Part shown: positions 25,466-34,333 of the stretch, one piece after another | How the letters are laid out: each line of letters begins with the position of its first letter | How positions within the stretch are numbered: the stretch's first letter is position 1 | Notes under the pieces: model-generated | Told to the model about the DNA's origin: nothing | What the model saw: only the letters and a program-made list of their open reading frames with translations | Database searches by the model: none | Translations under genes and position numbers: made by a program | Assembly (NCBI RefSeq): GCF_006715165.1 | Contig: NZ_VFMS01000001.1 | Location: 2,666,001 to 2,730,000 of the forward strand | Length of the DNA: 64,000 nt | Direction of reading: 5' to 3' | From: Arthrobacter sp. SLBN-122 | GTDB taxonomy: Bacteria; Actinomycetota; Actinomycetes; Actinomycetales; Micrococcaceae

Positions 25466-27397
25466 GTGGAATTATCGCAGAGCAACCGGGCCGTCATCAT
25501 CGGCGGCGGCCCCCGTGGCACCAGCGTGCTGGAGCGGCTGCTCGCCCACACCGCCGCAGCGGGCGCCTCCGTGCGGCTGCACATCGACGTGGTCGACCCC
25601 TACCCGGCAGGCCCCGGACACGTGTGGCAGCCCGGTCAGTCCCGGCTGTTCCTCATGAACACCCAGTCGTTCTACCCCACCCTGATCCCGCAGGACCCGT
25701 CGCTGCCCGCACCGGTTGCCGGCACCACGTTCGACCAGTGGCGGGCGCAGCAGCAGCGGGACCCGCTGCCGGCCCTCACCGGCGAGGAACGGGCGGAACT
25801 GGCGGTGCTCGAGTCGAACGACTTTCCCAGCCGTGCCCTGTACGGACGCTACCTTCAGTGCGCGCTGGAGGAACTGCTGGGCAACGCTCCCGACGGCGTC
25901 ACGGTCGAATTCCACGAAACGTTCGCACAGTCGGTGCGTCCCGTGGGGGACGGAAGGTTCGACGTCGGCCTGGCCACCGGAGCGACGCTGCGGGCCAACG
26001 CCGTGGTGCTGGCCCTGGGGCACATCCCGTCGCGGCTGAATCCGGAACAGCGCGAGCTGCAGGCCGCAGCCTCGCAGCTGGGTCTGCAGTACTTTCCCCC
26101 TGCCGTGCCCGCGGACGTGGACTGGTCCCGGATCCCCGCGGGCGAGCCCGTCCTGGTGCGCGGCATGGGCCTGAACTTCTTTGACACGATGGGGCAGCTC
26201 ACCGAAGGCCGCGGCGGAAAATTCGTGTCCACGGGCAGCCGCCTCGAGTATGAACCGTCCGGCCAGGAACCCCGGATCATTGCTGCTTCCCGGCGCGGGA
26301 CCCCCTACCGCGCCAAAGCAGCACTCGACGGCTACTACGCCAGGTCCGTCACGCTCCGCTACCTCACGGAGGCTGCCTTGGAGCGGCTGGCGAAGGCGGG
26401 AATCCGGCCCTCGTTCGACCACGACCTGTGGCCGCTGCTGCACCGCGACGCCATCTGGGCCTACTACTCGACGCTCGTGCGCTCGCAGCCGGCCGCGGTC
26501 CCGGATGCGAAGGCCTTCCTCGCGGCGCTGGAGGAAGCCCTGCAGCCGCACGCGCACAGCGCCGCCAAATGGGAAGACAACGTGGAGAGCGTCCTGGCCG
26601 TCCACGTCGGTCCCCGGCACCGCCTGGACCTGCCGGGCCTGGCGGCCCCGCTGGCCGGCCGGTCGTTCGCGTCCCGTCGCGAGCATGACGCAGCAGTGGT
26701 GGAATTCCTGCTGGACGATGCGCGCCGTTCAGCCCTCGGCGAGGACGACCCCGTCAAAATGGCCATCGCCGCGCTGCACCACGGGCGGGCCGTCCTCAAA
26801 ACGGCAGTGGCCGACGGCGGCATCACCGACGAGTCCTGGGTCGCCGGGCTGCGTGGCTGGTTTGAGTCCTTCGTGGAGGGCCTCGCCAGCGGGCCGCCGG
26901 CGCTGCGCGCCGAGCAGCTCGCTGCGCTGGCCAGGGCCGGCGTGGTCAGCTTTGTTGGGCCGGACCCCAAATTCGGTGTGGACCGGAAGTCCGCGATGTT
27001 CACTGCTTCCTCGCCGTGGGTTGCGGGTCCCCCGATAATGGCACGGACCATGGTGGAGGCCCTTGCCCCTGGCAACCGGGTGTCGGCCAACGATTCGCCG
27101 GTCCTGGAACAGTTGCTGTCCGATGGGCTGGTGCGGCCCCGGCTCATGATGGCCGCGGAAGGTGCTCCGGTCGAGTCCACCGGCCTGGACGTGCAGCCCC
27201 ACCCGTACCGCCCGGTTGCGGCCAACGGGTCGGTGACGGAAAACCTGTACGTGCTGGGGCTCCAGTTGTCCTCCACGCAATGGGGCACCGCCATCGCGGC
27301 CGAAGCCCTCCAACCGGGCAGCCCCGCCTACCGCAGCGGCCAGCGAACCCTCCGGGATGCCGACGAGATCGCGGCGGCCATCCTCAACAGGGCTTAA
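25466..27397 (+). CDS. FAD/NAD(P)-binding protein (NAD_binding_9 type)
   Basis: 643 residues. The N-terminus carries a dinucleotide fold IIGGGPRGTSVLERLLAH, followed by the family block HIDVVDPYPAGPGHVWQPGQ and LFLMNTQSFYPTLI. A second block VVLALGHIPSRLNPEQRE matches the flavoprotein ATG region. This broad bacterial family is uncharacterised, possibly oxidoreductases or methyltransferase-like accessory proteins. The GTG at 25466 lies 7 nt after TACGCT, suggesting a leaderless message. It diverges from the peptidase with an 84-bp gap. Confidence 0.85.
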   Translation: MELSQSNRAVIIGGGPRGTSVLERLLAHTAAAGASVRLHIDVVDPYPAGPGHVWQPGQSRLFLMNTQSFYPTLIPQDPSLPAPVAGTTFDQWRAQQQRDPLPALTGEERAELAVLESNDFPSRALYGRYLQCALEELLGNAPDGVTVEFHETFAQSVRPVGDGRFDVGLATGATLRANAVVLALGHIPSRLNPEQRELQAAASQLGLQYFPPAVPADVDWSRIPAGEPVLVRGMGLNFFDTMGQLTEGRGGKFVSTGSRLEYEPSGQEPRIIAASRRGTPYRAKAALDGYYARSVTLRYLTEAALERLAKAGIRPSFDHDLWPLLHRDAIWAYYSTLVRSQPAAVPDAKAFLAALEEALQPHAHSAAKWEDNVESVLAVHVGPRHRLDLPGLAAPLAGRSFASRREHDAAVVEFLLDDARRSALGEDDPVKMAIAALHHGRAVLKTAVADGGITDESWVAGLRGWFESFVEGLASGPPALRAEQLAALARAGVVSFVGPDPKFGVDRKSAMFTASSPWVAGPPIMARTMVEALAPGNRVSANDSPVLEQLLSDGLVRPRLMMAAEGAPVESTGLDVQPHPYRPVAANGSVTENLYVLGLQLSSTQWGTAIAAEALQPGSPAYRSGQRTLRDADEIAAAILNRA

Positions 27398-27402
27398 ATG
27401 CC

Positions 27403-27463
27403 GATGCGCCATCACTTGTGGTCCCTAAACCGGCGGAATAGGGACCAGAAGTGATGGCGCATC
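27403..27463. repeat. 61-bp near-perfect inverted repeat between converging genes
   Basis: The 15-bp arms GATGCGCCATCACTT and AAGTGATGGCGCATC are perfect. After a 2-nt mismatch (GT/AG) a second 8-bp stem GGTCCCTA/TAGGGACC closes on an 11-nt loop. It fills almost the whole gap between the converging genes at 25466-27397 and 27470-31993 and lacks a U tract. It may act as a bidirectional terminator or be a mobile palindromic element. Confidence 0.7.
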
Positions 27464-27469
27464 TGGAGG

Positions 27470-30400
27470 TTAGCCCCGCAGGCAGGCGCGGTAGGCGGCC
27501 ATGGCCTGCCCGTAGTTCGCCTGGCCCTTCAGATCGGCCGGGCGGGTGGGCTTGACCGGCGGCACGCACACCGGCTGCGACGGGGTATCGGCTCCCACCA
27601 GGACGGCGACGTTCACCACGGTGCCGGACTCGACGGCGGTGAGCACCAGTGTGGCCCCGCCCTCCGCTGCCCCGGCCGGGACTGCCAGGTTCACCGTGGC
27701 CGCCCCGGAGGCGACCGGAACGGTGCCCAGCTGGGTCACGGTCCCGGCGGAGTCCGTGAACGAAGCCTCGAGGGCCGTGTTCACCGGGCTGCCGAGCGAG
27801 GTCAGGTCCAGTTTGGACACTGCCGCCGTGACCGGTTCGCCGGGCTTGACCCCAGCGGCGGTGGTGCTGGTGACTGCCACGGAGCGGCGGGCGAAGTCCG
27901 GGGAAACGGGGCTGCTCTTCTGGAGGTACCCGATCCAGGCATCCCGGTCCACCAGCCCGGAATCGCGGGTGTTGGTGCCCTCGGTGAAGATCCGGAAGTT
28001 GTCGCCGCCGGTTGCCAGGAAGCTGAACGTGCCCACCCGGTAGGACCTGGCCGGGTCCAGCAGTTCACCGTTCACCCGAACCGAGGTGATGCGGTCCCCG
28101 GCTGCGCGGGCGGCGTCATAGGTGTAGTTCACGTTTTTTGACAGGCCCAGCTGCAGGTACGCGCGGCTGGGAACCGTGCCGTCCGGGTTGGTCTGCCACT
28201 GCTGTTCCAGCAGGGTCTTGAACTGGGCGCCGGTCAGGGACGTGGTCCACAGGTTGTTCACGAACGGCAGCACCGCATTGGCCTCGGCGTAGGTGATGGT
28301 GCCGTCCGGAGCGTAGTACAGCTCGTTGCGCAGGCCGCCGGGATTGACGACGCCGATCTCCGCCCCGCCGAGGTCGGCGGGCTTGAGCGAATCAAGCAGG
28401 GAGTCGGCCACCAGGTTGCCCAGAGTCGATTCGCTGCCACGGTCATCGCGCTTGGCTGTTCCGGAGGCATCGGTGGTGAACGCGGTGGTGATGTCCTTGG
28501 TGACCGAGCCGATGGGCTGGTTGCCAACAACAGCGGCGTCCGCCAGGGCTTTCTTGACGATGGTGTCGACGGTGGCCACGCGCGGGTACGCGGCGACCAG
28601 GCCAGCAGCAGCATCCGTGGTCCGTTTGACGTTACCGGCCTTGTACGCCGTCACCTCCTTGCTGGCGGTGTCCACGGTCAGCTGGATCTGGCCCACGTTC
28701 TCGCCGTAGTTTCCGGTCTGCACAATCGGCCGGGTCTTGCCCGCCACACCGGGAACGGGTGCGTCCCAGGCGTATTCCTTGTGCGTGTGGCCGGTGAAGA
28801 TCGCATCCACCTCGGGAGACGTTTCGGTGACCAGCTTCGCGAAAGGCCCGCCGGCTGCCACTTCCTGCTCCAGTGTGGCGCCTTCCACCACACCCGAGCC
28901 GGCGCCGTCGTGATCCTCCACGATGATCACGTCGGCCAGCTTGTCCGCCGTGATCTTTGCGGCCACCCGGTTGATGGCATCCACCGGGTCCCCGAAGTCG
29001 AGGTCGGCGATGCCGGCCGGTGTGACCAGGGACGGGACCTCCTGGGTGACGGTGCCGATTACGGCGACCGTGATGCCGTTCAGGTCCAGCACCGTGTACT
29101 CGGGCAGCACCGGTTCGGTGGTGCCCTTCCTGTAGACGTTCGCACCCAGGTAGGGGAACTTGGCGTTGGTGCCATCCGCGACGACGCGGTCCCGCAGGTC
29201 CGCCCAGCCGCCGTCGAACTCGTGGTTGCCCACGGCAGACGCCTTCAGTTCCAGTGCATTGAGTACATCGATGGTGGGCTGGTCCTTGGCAACTGCCGAG
29301 GCGAACAGGGAAGCGCCAATGTTGTCACCGGCGGACAGGAACGCGGTGGCGCCGGGGGCGGCCGCGGCCCGCAACTTCTCGATGGTGCCGGCGAACTGGA
29401 CCGTGTTGGTGTCGATCCTGCCGTGGAAGTCGTTGATGTTCAGGAGGTTGAGGTCAACGGTGGCAGGTGTGGACGCCAGGTTCAGGCCGACCACCACGGG
29501 GTCGTGGTCGCTGGCACGGAACTGGTCCGGGGCGTAGTAGTTGGTGATGTTGTTGTTGTAGCGGCTGTATTCCAGCGCCACGGATTCCACGGAGTTGATG
29601 TTCCAGATGTCGGCCCCGGTGACCACGGCATTGGCTGCCGGAGAGGCAAGGATGTGGTCCAGGGACCCCACCAGGCCGCCGAACAGGTAGGAGTGCTTGG
29701 CTGAGCCGTCGGCGTTGCGGGCCTTGTCGTCCTGGTTGACATAGCCCGCGGCGGTCAGGACGTTGATCGGGTCTTCTTTGCCGTAGGAGTTGAAGTCGCC
29801 GGCCAGGAACACCTTGTCGGTGCCCTTGGACTTCTGCAGTTCGTCGGAGAAGGCAAGCAGGGACTGCGCCTGCGCAGTGCGGGCAAGGTTCGAGGCGCCC
29901 TGGCCCTTGTCGGTGTCGTCCGGGGTAGCAGCCGAGCCCTTGGACTTGAAGTGGTTGGCGATGGCGATGAATTCGGTGCCGGCTCCGCCGCCCACAGGCT
30001 TGAAGACCTGGGCCAACGGCTTGCGGGCGCTCGCAAAGGCCACGGTGTCGTTGTGGATGATGGATTCACCTACGGGTTCGGCCACGGCCTTCTTGAAAAT
30101 GAACGCGGTGCGGATCATGTCCTCGTCAGCCAGCGGCGGAGCGTTGGCGGGGGAGCGGACGTAGTCCCAGATACCGGGGCTGGGGATGTTGAGGGCTTCC
30201 ACCAGCCTGGCCAGGGCATCGTCCCGGTTCTTGCCGAACTGCGCGGAGTTCTCGACTTCCATCAGGGTCACCACGTCGGCGCCGGACTTGGTGATGGCGG
30301 AGACGATCTTGTCCTGCTGGCGCTGGAAGTTCTCGGCGTTGGCAGCCCCGCGGGCGTCACAGCCGCCGCGGACCGTGATCGGGTTGCCGTCGCGGTCCTC

Positions 30401-31993
30401 ATGGAACGTGCACCCGGACAACGTGTCGCCCGTGGTGGGGAAGTAGTTCAGGACGTTGAAGGACGCAATCTTTACGTTGCCGCCCACCGGCGCGGGAGCC
30501 TCAGTGCGGGTGGCTCCGAAGGTGGCCGGCTGGACCGTAGCCTTGTTGGCTTCGGTGAGGTGGGTCAGCGGCTGGAGCTTCCAGGAGTTGTTGGCGTAGC
30601 CCAGCACCACGTTGGTGTTGAAGGTAGCCGGGGAGCCCACGCGGACGGGGTCTGCAGTTGTGAGGTACGGAAGCACCTCGGCCTTGGTGGTGGCGTCCTT
30701 GAGGAAGTTGGTGCTGGACCCGTCATCGAGCTTGATGCCCCGGGCAGCATTGTCCGCGACGACGGCGGCGTACTCAGGTGAGCCGTACGGCGCCACGGCG
30801 GTGGGCTGCACCAAGGGAGTGGTTCCGCCGGCCAGGCCGATCTCGCCGTACTGGTTCAGGCTGTAATTGTCGCTTACGGTCAGAGGTCCCTGGGGTGCCA
30901 GGAGCATGCCCTCCAGCGACTCACGGAAGGCCTCGGTGGCGGGCAGGGTGAAGAGTGCCGGCTTGACTTCGGGAGCCGCGTCGCTGAGCTTGGTGAGCCC
31001 GGATTCGGCTGTGACGTTGAGTTGGGTCATGCCGTAGTACTCGGCCACCGTGCCGGTTACCTGGACGTAGTCGCCGGCCTGCACTGAGGCCACCGTGGCG
31101 GGGGAATAGACGAAGATTCCGTCGGAGGCTGAGTGGTTGGCGGCCGTCAGGTCCCCGCCGGTGCCGGGGGTTTGGAGGTAGTAGCCGTTGAGCCCGCCCG
31201 TGGGGAAGGCCGCTGTGACTTTGCCCATGGTGGTGACAGTGGCGCCGGCCAGGGGGCTCTCCGTTCCGGTGCCCTGGATTTCCGCGATGGCCTTGGCCAC
31301 AGGGTCGGGGGTGGGGACCGGCGTCGGATCCGGAGCGGTGCCGCCGGAGGAAGCCGGCGTGATGGCGGTGTTGAGCGTGAAGTCTGCGGCGTTGCTGTTG
31401 CTGTCCGCGCCCGCTGTCCGGTTGAGGCTCTTCACGTCCGTGTTTGATGAAGGTGCCGCGGCGGCCCGGGTCTCGAAGGTGTTGGAGGTGCCGTAGTCCA
31501 GGAGGTCGGCCACGCCAGCCGTTTCCACCACGGAGCCGGTGGGGAGGCCGACGGCGGTGGGCTGTTTGGCGAGCACGATGGTGCCGCTGCTGCCGCTGAA
31601 GTTCAGGGCGCCGGCAACGAGGTCCGGCGCCGGCAGGTCGGCGCCGTTGGTGCCGTTGCTGCTGCCCTGTACCAGGTAGTAGCCCTTGGCGGGAATCGAA
31701 CCTGACAGGGCGGCCACCCCCGTTGGAGCCGCGGTGCCGGTGCCGGAACGGTACTGCACGGACCAGCCGTCCAGGGAAACAGGAGCGTCGGAGCTGTTGT
31801 ACAGCTCCACGAATTTGTTCTTGTAGGCGGCGCCGGTGTTGCCGCCGCTCAAGTAGGCCTCGTTGATGACAACGGGGGAGGTGCCGGCCGCGGCAGAGAC
31901 CTCCGCGGCCGCCGGGACAGCTGTCAGCGGGGCTGCGATGAGCCCCGCTGACAACGCTGTGCCCAGCGCTAACTTCCAAGGTGTTTGATGCAT
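27470..31993 (-). CDS. Secreted multidomain nuclease/5'-nucleotidase (ExeM/NucH + UshA type)
   Basis: 1507 residues. Sec signal peptide (about 1-33, AAPLTAVPAAAE). Lamin-tail domain at about 40-165 (VVINEAYLSGGN, KFVELYNSS). OB-like region at about 230-480. Endonuclease/phosphatase domain from about 500 (ASFNVLNYFPT, LMEVENSAQFG, LAGDFNSYGKED, ASDHDPVVVGL). Metallophosphatase from about 846 (NINDFHGRID, SAGDNIG, GNHEFDGG, GHTHKEY). 5'-nucleotidase C-domain at about 1158-1375 (NPGGLRNELYY, LATGGDNF). An Ig-like tail ends the protein, with no sorting signal. It probably degrades extracellular DNA to nucleosides and phosphate. Similar architecture is known in B. subtilis YhcR. Confidence 0.92.
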   Translation of the reverse strand: MHQTPWKLALGTALSAGLIAAPLTAVPAAAEVSAAAGTSPVVINEAYLSGGNTGAAYKNKFVELYNSSDAPVSLDGWSVQYRSGTGTAAPTGVAALSGSIPAKGYYLVQGSSNGTNGADLPAPDLVAGALNFSGSSGTIVLAKQPTAVGLPTGSVVETAGVADLLDYGTSNTFETRAAAAPSSNTDVKSLNRTAGADSNSNAADFTLNTAITPASSGGTAPDPTPVPTPDPVAKAIAEIQGTGTESPLAGATVTTMGKVTAAFPTGGLNGYYLQTPGTGGDLTAANHSASDGIFVYSPATVASVQAGDYVQVTGTVAEYYGMTQLNVTAESGLTKLSDAAPEVKPALFTLPATEAFRESLEGMLLAPQGPLTVSDNYSLNQYGEIGLAGGTTPLVQPTAVAPYGSPEYAAVVADNAARGIKLDDGSSTNFLKDATTKAEVLPYLTTADPVRVGSPATFNTNVVLGYANNSWKLQPLTHLTEANKATVQPATFGATRTEAPAPVGGNVKIASFNVLNYFPTTGDTLSGCTFHEDRDGNPITVRGGCDARGAANAENFQRQQDKIVSAITKSGADVVTLMEVENSAQFGKNRDDALARLVEALNIPSPGIWDYVRSPANAPPLADEDMIRTAFIFKKAVAEPVGESIIHNDTVAFASARKPLAQVFKPVGGGAGTEFIAIANHFKSKGSAATPDDTDKGQGASNLARTAQAQSLLAFSDELQKSKGTDKVFLAGDFNSYGKEDPINVLTAAGYVNQDDKARNADGSAKHSYLFGGLVGSLDHILASPAANAVVTGADIWNINSVESVALEYSRYNNNITNYYAPDQFRASDHDPVVVGLNLASTPATVDLNLLNINDFHGRIDTNTVQFAGTIEKLRAAAAPGATAFLSAGDNIGASLFASAVAKDQPTIDVLNALELKASAVGNHEFDGGWADLRDRVVADGTNAKFPYLGANVYRKGTTEPVLPEYTVLDLNGITVAVIGTVTQEVPSLVTPAGIADLDFGDPVDAINRVAAKITADKLADVIIVEDHDGAGSGVVEGATLEQEVAAGGPFAKLVTETSPEVDAIFTGHTHKEYAWDAPVPGVAGKTRPIVQTGNYGENVGQIQLTVDTASKEVTAYKAGNVKRTTDAAAGLVAAYPRVATVDTIVKKALADAAVVGNQPIGSVTKDITTAFTTDASGTAKRDDRGSESTLGNLVADSLLDSLKPADLGGAEIGVVNPGGLRNELYYAPDGTITYAEANAVLPFVNNLWTTSLTGAQFKTLLEQQWQTNPDGTVPSRAYLQLGLSKNVNYTYDAARAAGDRITSVRVNGELLDPARSYRVGTFSFLATGGDNFRIFTEGTNTRDSGLVDRDAWIGYLQKSSPVSPDFARRSVAVTSTTAAGVKPGEPVTAAVSKLDLTSLGSPVNTALEASFTDSAGTVTQLGTVPVASGAATVNLAVPAGAAEGGATLVLTAVESGTVVNVAVLVGADTPSQPVCVPPVKPTRPADLKGQANYGQAMAAYRACLRG

Positions 31994-32385
31994 CCGCTCT
32001 TACTTTCATTGAGGTGTCCCCGGTGGGGGACCCGGTGGAGTGCGTCCGGCTGTGCCAATCGGACTGGGCCCGGATCCTGCTCCTGGTCAAGTGGGTGTCC
32101 GGCACATGACAACAGCACTGAATGAACGCAGGGTGGATGGAGCGTGCATTCGGCGGGACGTTCCCCAGCGGAGCGGCCCGCTCTCCGGCCCGGATCCTGC
32201 CTGGCCCGAACAGGAGGTGCTGTTGGCGGGAGTGATGGCGCCGGCAAACCCCAGGTGTGCCGGCAATCACAAACGATACCCGCGGGTAGCTTTCGGTCCA
32301 GGGTTTGGCAGCGGATTAATCCAAAGAATTTACGCGCCTGCAACAGGCGCGGACCGGAAGTTCAGGACCCGGGAAGTTAAAGCAG
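31994..32385. promoter_or_regulatory. Intergenic region upstream of the secreted nuclease
   Basis: No gene is supported here. Two perfect palindromes, TACCCGCGGGTA (32277-32288) and GGATTAATCC (32313-32322), lie in an AT-richer patch about 285-330 bp before the nuclease start. A shorter GTCCCC/GGGGAC pair lies at 32016-32031. I looked for a PHO box in front of this phosphate-releasing enzyme and saw none that fits. Confidence 0.35.
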
Positions 32386-32423
32386 GAAACCCCTGGCGGC
32401 CGTTGCCGGCTGCCAGGGGTTTC
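32386..32423 (-). terminator. Terminator after tRNA-Ser (TGA)
   Basis: A 12-bp perfect stem GAAACCCCTGGC/GCCAGGGGTTTC with a 14-nt loop lies directly downstream of the tRNA; the U tract is short. Confidence 0.75.
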
Positions 32424-32428
32424 TTCCG

Positions 32429-32516
32429 CGGAAGGTAAGAGATTCGAACTCTTGGTACGGGGTTACCGCACACTGGTTTTCAAGACCAGCTCCTTCGGCC
32501 GCTCGGACAACCTTCC
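32429..32516 (-). tRNA. tRNA-Ser (TGA)
   Basis: Class II tRNA. Acceptor GGAAGGT pairs with ACCTTCC, anticodon loop CTTGAAA gives TGA, with a long variable arm and T loop TTCGAAT. CCA is not encoded. Confidence 0.95.
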
Positions 32517-32624
32517 TCAGCTAGTAGTGTTTCATAGGCACTTGCCTGCAACAAAACAGGCCGGGGTTGGTGACCGGTGCACACTGGTTGCAGCCAGGAT
32601 TTGAGTCAGGAACGGGAGAGGTCC

Positions 32625-33608
32625 ATGAAAGCCGTCTACATATCGGAACCGGGCGGCCCGGAAGTGCTGGAAGTCCGGGACGTGGATGCCCCGGTGCCCG
32701 GCCAGGGCGAGGTGCTCATTGATGTGGTGGCCGCGGGCCTGAACCGGGCTGATGTCCAGCAGCGCAGGGGTTTCTACCCGCCGCCGCCCGGAGCCTCCGA
32801 AATCCCCGGCCTGGAAGTGTCGGGCCGGATCGCAGGCTTTGGCCCCGGTGTCAGCAAGCCCTTCTCGCTGGGGGACAAGGTGGTGGCCCTGCTGGCCGGC
32901 GGCGGCTACGCCCAGCAGGTGGCGGTTCCGGCCGAACAGGTCCTGCGGGTGCCGCAAGGGGTGGACCTGGTCACCGCGGCGTCGCTGCCGGAGGTGGCCG
33001 CAACGGTCTACTCCAACCTGATCATGACCGCGCAGCTGCAGGCTGGTGAAACTGTCCTCATCCACGGGGCTACCGGCGGGATCGGCACCATGGCCATCCA
33101 GCTTGCCAAGGCCTTCGGTGCCAGGGTGGCCACCACGGCCGGCACGGAGGAAAAGGTCAGCACTGCCAAGGCCTTCCTTGGAGCTGACATTGCCATCAAT
33201 TACGCCGAAGAGGACTTCCCGGAAAGTCTTCGGCGGCAGAATGACGGCAAGGGGGCGGACGTCATCCTGGACGTGGTGGGTGCCAAGTACCTGCAGCAGA
33301 ACGTGGATGCCTTGGCAGACTACGGGCGCTTGGTGGTGATCGGCCTGCAGGGTGGCACCAAGGGTGAGCTGGACCTTGGCCTGTTGCTGAAGAAGCGCGC
33401 GGCCGTGGTGGCCACCGCCCTGCGGCCCCGGCCCGTGGCCGAAAAGGGCGCCATCATGACTGCTGTCCGGGATGCTGTCTGGCCGCTGGTGGCCGATGGC
33501 AGGATCCGCCCGCTGGTTGCCAAGACGTTCCCGCTGGACCAGGTGGCCGCGGCGCACCGCTATTTCGACAGCGGCGACCACGTGGGCAAAGTCCTTCTGG
33601 TCACGTAG
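32625..33608 (+). CDS. NAD(P)H-quinone oxidoreductase (zinc-less MDR superfamily, PIG3-like)
   Basis: 327 residues, medium-chain dehydrogenase/reductase fold. GroES-like N-terminal half with AAGLNRADVQQRRGFYPPPP, the PIG3/QOR signature, and the Rossmann motif HGATGGIGTMAIQLAKAFGA. Catalytic zinc ligands are absent, as expected for quinone reductases. It likely reduces quinones with NADPH in the cytosol, a stress-protection role. GGAGAGG precedes the ATG. It is monocistronic; the next gene has its own operator region. Confidence 0.92.
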   Translation: MKAVYISEPGGPEVLEVRDVDAPVPGQGEVLIDVVAAGLNRADVQQRRGFYPPPPGASEIPGLEVSGRIAGFGPGVSKPFSLGDKVVALLAGGGYAQQVAVPAEQVLRVPQGVDLVTAASLPEVAATVYSNLIMTAQLQAGETVLIHGATGGIGTMAIQLAKAFGARVATTAGTEEKVSTAKAFLGADIAINYAEEDFPESLRRQNDGKGADVILDVVGAKYLQQNVDALADYGRLVVIGLQGGTKGELDLGLLLKKRAAVVATALRPRPVAEKGAIMTAVRDAVWPLVADGRIRPLVAKTFPLDQVAAAHRYFDSGDHVGKVLLVT

Positions 33609-33619
33609 CACCGCGTTAC

Positions 33620-33706
33620 ATACCGGGTATTGCCTTCAGGTGCCATCCGCATTAGGCTCCCTATACGCGGTATGCACGGGTCTTGGGGGACTGTGCATAC
33701 CGGTAT
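33620..33706 (+). promoter_or_regulatory. Promoter with three PadR-type operator boxes
   Basis: Three related palindromes lie in front of the PadR gene: ATACCGGGTAT (33620-33630), ATACGCGGTAT (33663-33673) and ATACCGGTAT (33697-33706). TTGCCT and TAGGCT, 17 nt apart, form a promoter between the first and second box. The layout fits autorepression of the padR-ABC-permease operon. Confidence 0.75.
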
Positions 33707-33727
33707 TGACCAGCCCGGGGGAGCACA

Positions 33728-34333
33728 ATGTCCATTCGTCACAGCCTCCTCGCCCTGCTGCAGGACCAGCCGCGTTACGGCTACCAGCTGCGGGTCGAGT
33801 TCGAGAACCGCACCGGAGCCACGTGGCCCCTGAACATCGGGCAGGTGTACACCACGCTTGACCGGCTGGAGCGCGACGCCCTGGTGGCGAAGGAGGGCGA
33901 CGACGGCGAAGGTCACGTCGTGTACAGCATCACCCCCGCCGGCAAGGCCGAGGTGCGGAGTTGGTTTGCCGCCCCCGTGGAGCGGAACAACCCGCCGCGC
34001 AACGAGCTTGCCATCAAGCTTGCGCTCGCCGTCACCCTGCCCGGTGTGGATGTCCAGGCCATCATCCAAGCGCAGCGTGTGGCGTCAATCAGGGCGCTCC
34101 AGGACTACACCAAGGCGCGCCGCGACACGGCCGGCAATCAGCGGGCCACGGACACCGCCTGGCTGCTGGTCCTCGATTCGCTGATCTTCCAGACCGAAGC
34201 GGAAGTCCGCTGGCTGGACCTCTGCGAGGCAAGGATGGTCCAGCAGGCCCAGGCCACTGCGGCGGGTGGAGCACGGAAAACGTCCAGCGGGGCCACCGAA
34301 GACGCCCCGCTCAATGCGGACAGCCGCCGGTGA
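33728..34333 (+). CDS. PadR-family transcriptional regulator
   Basis: 201 residues. The N-terminal winged helix is typical PadR: LLALLQDQPRYGYQLRVEFE, GQVYTTLDRLERDALV, VYSITPAGKAEV. The longer C-terminal helical region (PadR_C type) mediates dimerisation. GGGGAG precedes the ATG. The stop overlaps the next gene's GTG start (GTGA), so regulator and transporter are translationally coupled. It most likely represses its own operon through the ATACCGGTAT boxes upstream; the inducer is unknown but in such units is often the exported toxic compound. Confidence 0.94.
   Translation: MSIRHSLLALLQDQPRYGYQLRVEFENRTGATWPLNIGQVYTTLDRLERDALVAKEGDDGEGHVVYSITPAGKAEVRSWFAAPVERNNPPRNELAIKLALAVTLPGVDVQAIIQAQRVASIRALQDYTKARRDTAGNQRATDTAWLLVLDSLIFQTEAEVRWLDLCEARMVQQAQATAAGGARKTSSGATEDAPLNADSRR

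Noticed and set aside
31994..32428. A possible PHO box upstream of the secreted nuclease
   Set aside because: GTTCA-like words near 32120 are not repeated at 11-bp spacing, so I do not call one.
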